Below, one piece after another: positions 1-6,865 of a stretch of DNA of 40,557 nt (position 1 is its first letter; the number at the start of each line of letters is the position of its first letter). The notes beneath the pieces were generated by a model. The model ran no database searches. It was not told the DNA's origin and was given only the letters and a program-made list of their open reading frames with translations. The translations under genes and the position numbers were made by a program. The DNA is from Lachnospiraceae bacterium (lineage in GTDB: Bacteria > Bacillota > Clostridia > Lachnospirales > Lachnospiraceae): NCBI GenBank assembly GCA_030540075.1, contig JAUNWX010000012.1, forward strand, positions 13,224 through 53,780, read 5' to 3'.

Positions 1-79
1 ACCCCATATCCTCGAGGGACTTCAGTGCGATCGTCTTGCCGGCGCCACTCATTCCCGTCACGATTAAAAGCTTTCCCAT
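1..79 (-). CDS. rapZ: RapZ/YvcJ-family nucleotide-binding protein, N-terminal fragment
   Basis: Only the first 26 residues are in the window and the gene runs off the left edge. They read MGKLLIVTGMSGAGKT, a Walker A P-loop (GMSGAGKT) followed by ALKSLEDMG, the characteristic start of the RapZ/YvcJ family. These proteins bind ATP or GTP; in E. coli RapZ is an RNase adaptor for glmZ, and in Bacillota the homologue has a less defined role. A GGAGGTG ribosome binding site lies just before the ATG. It follows murB and hprK on the same strand, matching the common clostridial order hprK-murB-rapZ-yvcK-whiA. The family call is firm; nothing can be said about the missing C-terminal part. Confidence 0.85.
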   Translation of the reverse strand, partial: MGKLLIVTGMSGAGKTIALKSLEDMG

Positions 80-172
80 GGCTCACCTCCGCTATTCACT
101 CTTTACTCATTGATCACTGGATCTTCAACTCAGCCGCCGTTTCCACAGCGCATGCCGACATCATGCAGACGA

Positions 173-1186
173 TCAGAACTCGCCCCAGATCTTCACCTCC
201 GGGGTCAGCTCGACGTGCTGCTCCAGGAGGACGCGCTTCCGCACCTCGCCGATCAGCCAGTAGATGTCCGCTGCCCGCGCGGTCCCGTCGTTGATGACAA
301 AGCCGCAGTGCTTCTCACTCACCTGCGCACCGCCGTGCCGGAAGCCGCGGAGTCCCGTGTCCTCGATCAGCTTGCCGGCGAAGTAGCCCTCCGGCCGTTT
401 GAAGGTCGAGCCCGCCGAAGCCTTGTCGAGCGGCTGCTTCTCCTTCCGCCGTTTCTGGAAATCGGCCATCCGCGCCTGGATCTCGGCCGGGTCGCCCTTT
501 CGCAGTGCCAATGTCGCCGCCACGACAACATACCCTCTCTCAGGGATCACACTATGCCGGTAGCCGAGCTCGAGCTCCGCCGGCGTCAGGGTCCGAAGCT
601 CCCCCTCCGGTGTCAGGACGTCCACGGAGTACAGCACATCCTTCATCTCTGTGCCATACGCACCTGCGTTCATCGTCACCGCACCACCGATGGTGCCCGG
701 GATGCCACGCAGCGCCTCCATACCAGCGAGCTCCTGCGTCGCTGCAAACTGTGCCGCCTTACTGAGCAGGGTGCCGGCCAGCACGCGGAGATAGTAGATT
801 TTTTCATCCGCTGCTGTCGCATTCACAGCATCTGCGTCCGATGTCGCGCGCGCAGCTGCACTTCCGGCAACCGCCTTCGCCGCGGTTCCGGTCACGGACG
901 ACGACCCGCGAAGCGATGATGTCGCGTCGGAAGCATTGGCCTCCGGAAGCAGCTCGATGCCCTCCAGCGCACGGCCGATCTCGACGACCACATGGTCGAC
1001 GCCGGCATCACTTACCAGCAGATTCGTGCCGTTTCCGATGATGTCATACGGGAGCTTCTCTTCATAGAGGAAGCGAATCAGCTTCTGAAGCTCCTCGATA
1101 TCCTCCGGAACCACATAGACCTTCGCCGGGCCACCGACCCGAAAACTCGTATGCAGCTTCAGAGCTTCATTTTTCAGTATTTTCAT
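173..1186 (-). CDS. murB: UDP-N-acetylenolpyruvoylglucosamine reductase
   Basis: MurB reduces the enolpyruvyl group of UDP-GlcNAc-enolpyruvate with NADPH through FAD, giving UDP-MurNAc for cytoplasmic peptidoglycan precursor synthesis. Visible family features are HTSFRVGGPA (residues 12-21), the FAD-binding stretch IIGNGTNLLVSDAG (49-62), GTIGGAVTMNAGAYG (164-178), the catalytic serine in AGSTFKRPEG (S260) and the terminal glutamate in PEVKIWGEF. At 337 residues it is about 35 longer than usual. The excess is one Ala/Ser/Thr/Asp-rich low-complexity segment at about residues 82-128 between two core elements, probably a surface loop. The start lies 3 bases after the hprK stop, so the two are translationally close and co-transcribed. 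Identity is firm; the inserted loop has no assigned role. Confidence 0.95.
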   Translation of the reverse strand: MKILKNEALKLHTSFRVGGPAKVYVVPEDIEELQKLIRFLYEEKLPYDIIGNGTNLLVSDAGVDHVVVEIGRALEGIELLPEANASDATSSLRGSSSVTGTAAKAVAGSAAARATSDADAVNATAADEKIYYLRVLAGTLLSKAAQFAATQELAGMEALRGIPGTIGGAVTMNAGAYGTEMKDVLYSVDVLTPEGELRTLTPAELELGYRHSVIPERGYVVVAATLALRKGDPAEIQARMADFQKRRKEKQPLDKASAGSTFKRPEGYFAGKLIEDTGLRGFRHGGAQVSEKHCGFVINDGTARAADIYWLIGEVRKRVLLEQHVELTPEVKIWGEF

Positions 1187-1189
1187 AAA

Positions 1190-2125
1190 TCAGTTTCCGT
1201 TCTTCATGTTCGCGGTGACGCGCTCGTAGAGCACCTGCGCCGCATTGTAGCCCATCTTCTTCGCACGGTTGTTGACCGCAGCACACTCGACGATGATGGC
1301 GACATTACGACCCGGACGTACCGGGATATCGTAGCAGATCACCTTGTTGCCGAGGAACTCGGTGTAATTATCCTTGAGGCCGAGGCGGTCGTAATCCTTA
1401 TCCTTCGACCAGTCGGCGAGCTTGATGACCATGTTGATGCTCTGGGTATCCTTCACGCACTCGACACCGAACATCTGCTTGACGTCGATGATGCCGATGC
1501 CTCTAAGCTCGATGAAGTGACGTGTGATATCCGGTGCGCTGCCGACGAGGGTATCATCCGATACCTTGCGGAGCTCGACGACGTCATCCGCCACGAGACG
1601 ATGTCCACGCTTGATGAGCTCGAGCGCTGCCTCGGACTTACCGATCCCGGAATCGCCCATGATCAGCACGCCCTCGCCGTATACATCGACGAGCACGCCG
1701 TGCACGGAAATCATCGGCGCCATCCGGACCTTCAGCCAGCTGATGATCGTCGCCTCCAGCTCCGTCGTCATACGCGTCGACTGCAGCAGCGGGATCCCCG
1801 CATTGCGACACGCATCGATCATGCAGCTGTCCGGCTCGATGCCACGCGCATAGATGATGACCGGAATCGGATACTTCGACAGCGCTGCATACTTCGCACG
1901 GCGCTCCGGTGCATCGAAGGTCATCAGGTACGCGGTCTCCACATTACCGATGATCTGCACACGCTCAGAATCAAACTGGTCGAAAAATCCCGCAAGCTGT
2001 AACGCCGGACGGTTCACATCCGGAATTGTGATAAATTTATGGTCTGTATCGATATCCGGTGTCAGATTTTTGAGTCCTTCCTTCTCGATCAGCTCTGTCA
2101 CACTCACCTTATCTACTGTCTGCAT
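1190..2125 (-). CDS. hprK: HPr kinase/phosphorylase
   Basis: HprK phosphorylates and dephosphorylates Ser46 of the phosphotransferase protein HPr, controlling carbon catabolite repression in Bacillota. The Walker A motif GDSGIGKSE and the adjoining LIKRGHRLVADDVVELR are present, followed by the family signature ELRGIGIIDVKQMFG. I start at the ATG at 2125 (MQTVDKVSV, 311 residues). An AAGGAG site sits 8 bases upstream of it and the length matches the family at about 310. Two upstream in-frame ATGs (2152, 2131) have no ribosome binding site at proper spacing. Its 5' flank holds the long palindrome at 2279-2512, and murI lies further upstream on the same strand. Confidence 0.95.
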   Translation of the reverse strand: MQTVDKVSVTELIEKEGLKNLTPDIDTDHKFITIPDVNRPALQLAGFFDQFDSERVQIIGNVETAYLMTFDAPERRAKYAALSKYPIPVIIYARGIEPDSCMIDACRNAGIPLLQSTRMTTELEATIISWLKVRMAPMISVHGVLVDVYGEGVLIMGDSGIGKSEAALELIKRGHRLVADDVVELRKVSDDTLVGSAPDITRHFIELRGIGIIDVKQMFGVECVKDTQSINMVIKLADWSKDKDYDRLGLKDNYTEFLGNKVICYDIPVRPGRNVAIIVECAAVNNRAKKMGYNAAQVLYERVTANMKNGN

Positions 2126-2278
2126 CTTCATCTCTCCTTCATGTCTCTTCATCTGGCTGATTTCAGCATACTCTGGTGCTGCTTATAGACATACATAAGA
2201 TTAAGTATATTTTGTTGAAGGGCAAAAATCAACTGCGAGGCACGCGCGACGATACAGCCGCGATACACTATGCCATGA

Positions 2279-2512
2279 CCGAAGCCGGGCCGTGGTGGAA
2301 CGGAGGGCCGATCACGCATTTCGGGTCTGTCAACCACGCTTTCTGCAAGGGACGTCGAACCAGCGCCCGATACTCGGCCTGTTTTCCTGATGGAAAACAG
2401 ACCTCAGACAATTCGGTCGCACATAGGACATTGGGACGTCCCTAGCAGAAAGCCTGGGACAGACATCGAAATGCTCTACGGTCCCTCCGTCCTCACCACG
2501 GCCCGGCTTCGG
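2279..2512. repeat. Long imperfect palindrome, copy 1 of an interspersed element
   Basis: The 464 bases between hprK and murI are dominated by one inverted repeat. The outer arms 2279-2297 and 2494-2512 are perfect complements over 19 bases. Pairing continues with gaps through CGGAGGG/CCCTCCG, TTTCG.GTCTGT and its complement, and GGGACGTC/GACGTCCC. The centre is CTGTTTTCC, loop TGAT, GGAAAACAG (2379-2400). A second element at 6615-6854 has the same architecture and a similar core, with CTCGGCC or CTCGTCC on the left and CTCAGACA on the right. No protein-coding gene fits. It could be a MITE-like or REP-like element, or an RNA hairpin acting in the murI-hprK transcript. Confidence 0.8.
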
Positions 2513-2590
2513 AATCTACGTTTTGTTTTTCCGGTGCATACAAATAGCATCCGGTCGATGCAGGCACGTTTCTTACTTTTCTAACTTTTT

Positions 2591-3412
2591 TCAGCTTTCC
2601 GGCGCGTATGTAAATGGCAGGTCGAGGAGCTTCTGCTGAAGCTCTATGGATTCCTGGCCGGGAACGCTGGAGTAAAGGGCGATGGTGCCGGTATCGTCGG
2701 AAGCATTGACGAGATGCGCTTCCTGAAGACGGCGCTTCGTTTCGCGGGCGGTTCCATAGGCACCGTCGTAGAAGGTGAAGTCATAGCCGAGGGCGTTTCG
2801 GATGGCGTCCATCGCGAAAGGAAAATGCGTGCAGCCGAGGACGACGCTGTCGACGAGAAGACCGTCACCGCCGTCTTCCTGCTTGCAGAACGGGCGGAGG
2901 AGGTCCTGAAGATAGTGAAGAAGCTCAGCGGAGTTTTCCTTCCCGGCTTCCACGAGCGGGACGATGCCCGGTGCGGCGACCGGATGGATCTCGGCGGCAT
3001 CACTGAATCGACCAATCAGGTGGTGCAGTCTTTCCCCGTGAATAGTGGATGCAGTCGCGAGCACGAGCACGCGAGGATGCTTCGTTTCGGCGTGATCCAC
3101 CGCAGATTTTACCGCCGGTTCCATGCCGATGATGATCAGCTCCGGATACTTCGCGCGAAGCCAGTCGGCAGCGGCTGAGGTCGCTGTGTTGCAGGCAATG
3201 ACGATGGCCTTGCAACCATGTGCCAGAAGGAACTGAACATTGGCATCCGACATCTCGCGGATACGCGCCTCTGGCTTATCGCCGTAAGGTGCATGGATGC
3301 TGTCACCAAAGAATATATAATTTTCGTTCGGCATATCGTGGCGGAGGATCCGCAGAACGGAGATACCACCAACACCAGAATCGAAGACACCAATCGGAGA
3401 ACTTGAATTCAT
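2591..3412 (-). CDS. murI: Glutamate racemase
   Basis: MurI interconverts L- and D-glutamate without cofactor, supplying D-Glu for peptidoglycan. The protein begins PIGVFDSGVGG (residues 6-16), with the catalytic-site Asp-Ser pair. The two catalytic cysteines are in VIACNTATSA (C74) and VLGCTHFPF (C193, followed by H195), and the substrate-loop motif APYGDK is present. At 273 residues the length is typical. An AGGAAG site lies 8 bases before the ATG. It is divergent from secG, across a 158-base spacer that carries the secG promoter. It points towards hprK with the palindromic element in between. The call is firm. Confidence 0.95.
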   Translation of the reverse strand: MNSSSPIGVFDSGVGGISVLRILRHDMPNENYIFFGDSIHAPYGDKPEARIREMSDANVQFLLAHGCKAIVIACNTATSAAADWLRAKYPELIIIGMEPAVKSAVDHAETKHPRVLVLATASTIHGERLHHLIGRFSDAAEIHPVAAPGIVPLVEAGKENSAELLHYLQDLLRPFCKQEDGGDGLLVDSVVLGCTHFPFAMDAIRNALGYDFTFYDGAYGTARETKRRLQEAHLVNASDDTGTIALYSSVPGQESIELQQKLLDLPFTYAPES

Positions 3413-3499
3413 ATCATTTACTTCCTGTTATATTGCATTCATACTAATATTCGTATCTTAGTTCATTTGGTGCGGTTCCGCAACTCACAGAACTTCCGC

Positions 3500-3528
3500 T
3501 TGCACATTCCGGACGAGTGTGCTATAGT
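3500..3528 (+). promoter_or_regulatory. Sigma-A-type promoter of secG
   Basis: TTGCAC (3500-3505), a 17-base spacer and TATAGT (3523-3528) form a good vegetative promoter about 40 bases before the secG start. A GAGGTGG ribosome binding site follows close to the ATG. Confidence 0.75.
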
Positions 3529-3570
3529 CCATAGGTATTTGTAAAACTATGTATGAGGTGGTGAAGATTT

Positions 3571-3798
3571 ATGAAAATCGCACTTGTCATTATATTCTGT
3601 ATTTTAGGCGTTGCTCTTTCTGCGATCATTCTGATGCAGGAAGGTAAGAGTGAGGGTCTCGGAGCGATCTCCGGTATGGCTGACACTTACTGGGGCAAGA
3701 ACAGAGGCCGTTCCATCGAGGGCGGACTGGAGAAGTTCACGAAGATCGCAGCTGTGCTCTTCTTCGTCGTAGCGCTTGTTCTCGACGTAATCTGGTAA
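3571..3798 (+). CDS. secG: Preprotein translocase subunit SecG
   Basis: SecG is the small accessory subunit of the SecYEG translocon in the cytoplasmic membrane. The 75-residue protein has two hydrophobic helices (about residues 2-21 and 56-74) joined by the conserved loop ILMQEGKSEGLGAISG, which is diagnostic for SecG. It is preceded by its own promoter (3500-3528) and a GAGGTGG site. A strong intrinsic terminator (3822-3858) follows. The neighbouring order secG-rnr-smpB is widespread in Bacillota. Confidence 0.95.
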   Translation: MKIALVIIFCILGVALSAIILMQEGKSEGLGAISGMADTYWGKNRGRSIEGGLEKFTKIAAVLFFVVALVLDVIW

Positions 3799-3821
3799 TG
3801 ACGAATAAGATTTGATACGAT

Positions 3822-3858
3822 GTACCTGCATACTTTTTGTATGCAGGTACTCTTTTTA
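3822..3858 (+). terminator. Intrinsic terminator between secG and rnr
   Basis: A perfect 12-base-pair stem, GTACCTGCATAC (3822-3833) and GTATGCAGGTAC (3839-3850), with a TTTTT loop, is followed by TCTTTTTA. It probably attenuates rather than abolishes read-through into rnr, whose start lies only about 12 bases beyond the T-tract. No separate rnr promoter is obvious. Confidence 0.85.
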
Positions 3859-3869
3859 TGAGGAAAATT

Positions 3870-6044
3870 ATGCAGGATTATCAAAAGGAAAAACTCGCGA
3901 AGCTGATCGTGGATCTCGTGAAGGATCCGATCTATCAGCCGATGAAAGCGAAGGAAATGGCCATGCTGATTGGAATCCCGAAGCCGGAGCGCGCCGCCCT
4001 CCAGGAGGTGCTGGACCGTCTCGTATCGGAGGGCCGCATCGGTATCTCCCAGAAGGGAAAGTATGGCCGCACAGAAAATTTCACACATGTCGGCACCTTC
4101 CATGCGCATCCACGCGGCTTCGGCTTCGTGTCGATGGAGGGCCACGAAAATGAGCCGGATATCTTCATCCCGGCCGATTACGTCGGTGAGGCGCTCGACG
4201 GCGACCGCGTGCGCATCATCATCACCCGAAGCGCAGACGCGAACCATCGCTCGGAGGGACACATCACCCAGATCCTCGAGCATGCCAATAAGGAAATCGT
4301 CGGCTTCTATCATAAGAATAAATCCGTCGGCTTCGTCGAGCCGGACAACCAGCGGATCCTGAAGGACATCTACATCCCGCAGGGCAAGGACATGCACGCC
4401 GTGAACGGACACAAGGTCGTCGTGAAGATCGTGAACTACGGCGATGCGAAGCACAGTCCGGAGGGTGTCATCACCGAGATTCTCGGCCATGTCAATGATC
4501 CGGGCGTCGACATTCTCTCCATCGTCCGGGCCTACGGACTCCCGGAAGCCTTTCCGAAGGACATCATGCGCGCTGCCCAGGCGATTCCGGAGACCGTACC
4601 GGAGGACACCATCGCACGCCGCCGTCAGCACGACTTCCGTCAGCTCACCACCATCACCATCGATGGCGAGGACGCAAAGGATCTCGACGACGCCGTTTCC
4701 CTCGAGTACGACGAGACGACAAAGCAGTACCGCCTCTACGTCCACATCGCGGATGTCAGCGAATATGTGACGGAGCACTCGCTGATCGATCAGGAAGCCC
4801 TGAACCGCGGCACCTCCGTGTACCTCACGGACCGCGTGATCCCGATGCTACCACGCGTGCTCTGCAACGGCATCTGTTCCCTGAATCCGGAGGAGGATCG
4901 TCTGACCCTCTCCTGCGTCATGGACATCGACGCCAGCGGTAAGATCCTGAATCACGAGATCTGTGAGTCCGTCATCCGCTCCGACAAGCGCATGAGCTAC
5001 AGCGGCGTGCATGCGATCCTCACGAACACAGAACTTACAAACGGTGAGGACATCGCCTCCTACCTGCCGTATAAGCCGCTGCTCGAGCGCATGTACGCGC
5101 TATCTCAGCTCCTCCGCAAGCGCCGCTACGAGCGCGGCGGCATCGACTTCGACTTCCCGGAGACGAAGATCATCCTCGATGCACAGGGCCACGTCACCGA
5201 CATTCACCCATACGAGCGAAACGAGGCCCACATGCTGATCGAGGACTTCATGCTCGCGGCCAATGAAACCGTCGCCGAGGACTTCTTCTGGCAGCAGATC
5301 CCGTTCGTCTTCCGTGTACACGAGAAGCCGGATGCCGAGAAGTTCCAGCAGCTCAGCCTCGCCATCGAGAACTTCGGTCACTTCATCCGCATCCGCGATG
5401 ACGAAAGCATTCGCCCGAAGGAGGTTCAGAAGCTCCTCGATGCCATCGTCGGGACCCCGGAGGAGCCGATCATCAAAACGATGACCCTCCGTTCTCTCAA
5501 GCAGGCCCGCTACTCCACCGAGTGCTCCGGCCACTTCGGCCTCGCGGCGAAGTACTACTGCCACTTCACCTCCCCGATCCGCCGTTATCCGGATCTCCAG
5601 ATCCACCGGATCATCAAGGAGGACCTCCGCGGTGAGCTCGACAAGCGCCGCCTCGAGCACTACAAGAACCTGCTCCCGGCCGTCGCCGACCGCTCTTCCA
5701 CCCTCGAGCGCCGCGCCGACGAAGCCGAGCGTGAGACCGACAAGCTGAAGGAATGCGAGTGGATGCGTCACCACATCGATGAGGAGTTTGACGGCGTCAT
5801 CTCCGGCGTCACGAACTACGGCATCTACGTGCAGCTCCCGAACACCGTCGAGGGCATGTGCGCCGTGCGCCTCATGGACTCCGACTACTACATCTTCCGT
5901 GAAGACAAGTACGAGCTGGTCGGTGAACGTACCGGCCGTACCTATCGCCTCGGTGACCACGTCCGTGTACGGGTGCTCAATGCAGACAAACTCACACGTA
6001 CCATCGACTTCCAGCTCCTGCGCCCGGAAGACAGCGAGGCGTGA
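3870..6044 (+). CDS. rnr: Ribonuclease R
   Basis: RNase R is a processive 3'-5' exoribonuclease of the RNB family, acting in mRNA and rRNA turnover and in trans-translation with tmRNA-SmpB. Domains in order are an N-terminal winged helix (about residues 5-65), cold-shock OB folds with HAHPRGFGFVSME, the RNB catalytic domain with the aspartate cluster TIDGEDAKDLDDAVSL (about 262-277), and a C-terminal S1 domain (FDGVISGVTNYGIYVQLP). I start at the ATG at 3870 (MQDYQKEKL, 724 residues) because a GAGGA site precedes it. The ATG at 3837 lies inside the secG terminator stem and is implausible. It is followed by smpB, its functional partner. Confidence 0.95.
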   Translation: MQDYQKEKLAKLIVDLVKDPIYQPMKAKEMAMLIGIPKPERAALQEVLDRLVSEGRIGISQKGKYGRTENFTHVGTFHAHPRGFGFVSMEGHENEPDIFIPADYVGEALDGDRVRIIITRSADANHRSEGHITQILEHANKEIVGFYHKNKSVGFVEPDNQRILKDIYIPQGKDMHAVNGHKVVVKIVNYGDAKHSPEGVITEILGHVNDPGVDILSIVRAYGLPEAFPKDIMRAAQAIPETVPEDTIARRRQHDFRQLTTITIDGEDAKDLDDAVSLEYDETTKQYRLYVHIADVSEYVTEHSLIDQEALNRGTSVYLTDRVIPMLPRVLCNGICSLNPEEDRLTLSCVMDIDASGKILNHEICESVIRSDKRMSYSGVHAILTNTELTNGEDIASYLPYKPLLERMYALSQLLRKRRYERGGIDFDFPETKIILDAQGHVTDIHPYERNEAHMLIEDFMLAANETVAEDFFWQQIPFVFRVHEKPDAEKFQQLSLAIENFGHFIRIRDDESIRPKEVQKLLDAIVGTPEEPIIKTMTLRSLKQARYSTECSGHFGLAAKYYCHFTSPIRRYPDLQIHRIIKEDLRGELDKRRLEHYKNLLPAVADRSSTLERRADEAERETDKLKECEWMRHHIDEEFDGVISGVTNYGIYVQLPNTVEGMCAVRLMDSDYYIFREDKYELVGERTGRTYRLGDHVRVRVLNADKLTRTIDFQLLRPEDSEA

Positions 6045-6125
6045 ACAACCACTGGTTGATTGAAAATCAGTGAATTTCCTGTCATACTAGGGTATATTCA
6101 CACCCATAACAATCGAGGTAACACT

Positions 6126-6608
6126 ATGGCAAATCACGGAAAAGAAGAAGGCACCAAGCTCATCGCCAATAATAAGAAGGCCTACCACGACTACTTCGTG
6201 GATGAGACCTTCGAGTGCGGCATCGAGCTCGCGGGCACGGAGGTCAAGTCACTCCGTCTCGGCCAGTGCTCCATCAAGGAATCCTTCTGCAACATAAAAA
6301 ACGGAGAGGTCTTTATCTACGGCATGCACGTGAATCCGTACGAGAAGGGCAACATCTTTAACAAGGACCCGCTGCGCGACCGCAAGCTCCTCCTCCATAA
6401 GTCCGAGATCAATAAGATCCTCGGAAAGCTGAAGGAAGACGGCTACGCCCTCGTCCCGCTCCGCGTCTACTTCCGCCGCTCCCTCGTGAAGGTCGAGATC
6501 GGCCTCTGCCGAGGCAAGAAGCTCTACGACAAGCGCGCGGACCTCGCGAAGAAGCAGCAGAAACGTGAACTCGAGCGCGACTTCAAGGGCGCAAACCTCC
6601 GTATCTGA
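6126..6608 (+). CDS. smpB: SsrA-binding protein SmpB
   Basis: SmpB binds tmRNA and brings it to stalled ribosomes. Family features are KLIANNKKAYHDYFVDETFECGIELAGTEVKSLR near the N-terminus, GKKLYDKR and the basic tail KRELERDFK. The start at 6126 (MANHGKEEG, 160 residues) has a GAGGT site 6-8 bases upstream. An in-frame extension to 6060 lacks a site and is not family sequence. The tmRNA gene ssrA, often found next, is not present; the downstream 257 bases hold the palindromic element instead. Confidence 0.95.
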   Translation: MANHGKEEGTKLIANNKKAYHDYFVDETFECGIELAGTEVKSLRLGQCSIKESFCNIKNGEVFIYGMHVNPYEKGNIFNKDPLRDRKLLLHKSEINKILGKLKEDGYALVPLRVYFRRSLVKVEIGLCRGKKLYDKRADLAKKQQKRELERDFKGANLRI

Positions 6609-6614
6609 TCTCTG

Positions 6615-6854
6615 TAAGCAGCGCGCAAAGGAGGGCCGTGAAGGTTCCGTTCCTCGAACGCTGAAAATACTAAAAAAAGACTTCGGATTTTTCTAACAGT
6701 CCGGCAAACTCGTCCTTTTTCCTTGACGGAAAAAGGACTCAGACAGTTGCCGGACCACGGGCTTGAGGCCCTGTAAGAAAACTCACGAAGTCTTTTTTTG
6801 TATTTTTCAGCAACCGAGGAGGTCACCTTCACGGCCCTCCTTCAGTGCTGCTTA
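6615..6854. repeat. Long imperfect palindrome, copy 2 of an interspersed element
   Basis: Almost the whole gap between the convergent 3' ends of smpB and pheT is one inverted repeat. TAAGCAGC (6615-6622) pairs with GCTGCTTA (6847-6854). GGAGGGCCGTGAAGG pairs with the complementary stretch near 6826-6840. CTGAAAATAC and AAAAAAAGACTTCG pair with their complements around 6786-6810. The centre is GTCCTTTTTCC, loop TTGAC, GGAAAAAGGAC (6712-6738), flanked by CTCAGACA. The architecture and core match the copy at 2279-2512. Runs of T in both arms mean it could also work as a bidirectional terminator for smpB and pheT. Confidence 0.8.
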
Positions 6855-6865
6855 TATTTTGTATT

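Noticed and set aside
2527-2560. Hairpin CCGGTGC/GCATCCGG near the murI 3' end as a terminator
   Set aside because: No T-tract follows the stem on the strand where murI is transcribed; it is followed by A residues.
2149-2590. Small open reading frames between hprK and murI
   Set aside because: They lie inside the palindrome, have no ribosome binding sites and resemble no family.
3837-3869. Longer N-terminus for ribonuclease R starting at 3837
   Set aside because: That ATG lies inside the secG terminator stem and has no ribosome binding site; the ATG at 3870 has GAGGA.
6609-6865. tmRNA (ssrA) expected next to smpB
   Set aside because: The interval is filled by the palindromic element; no tRNA-like ends or tag-coding region are visible.
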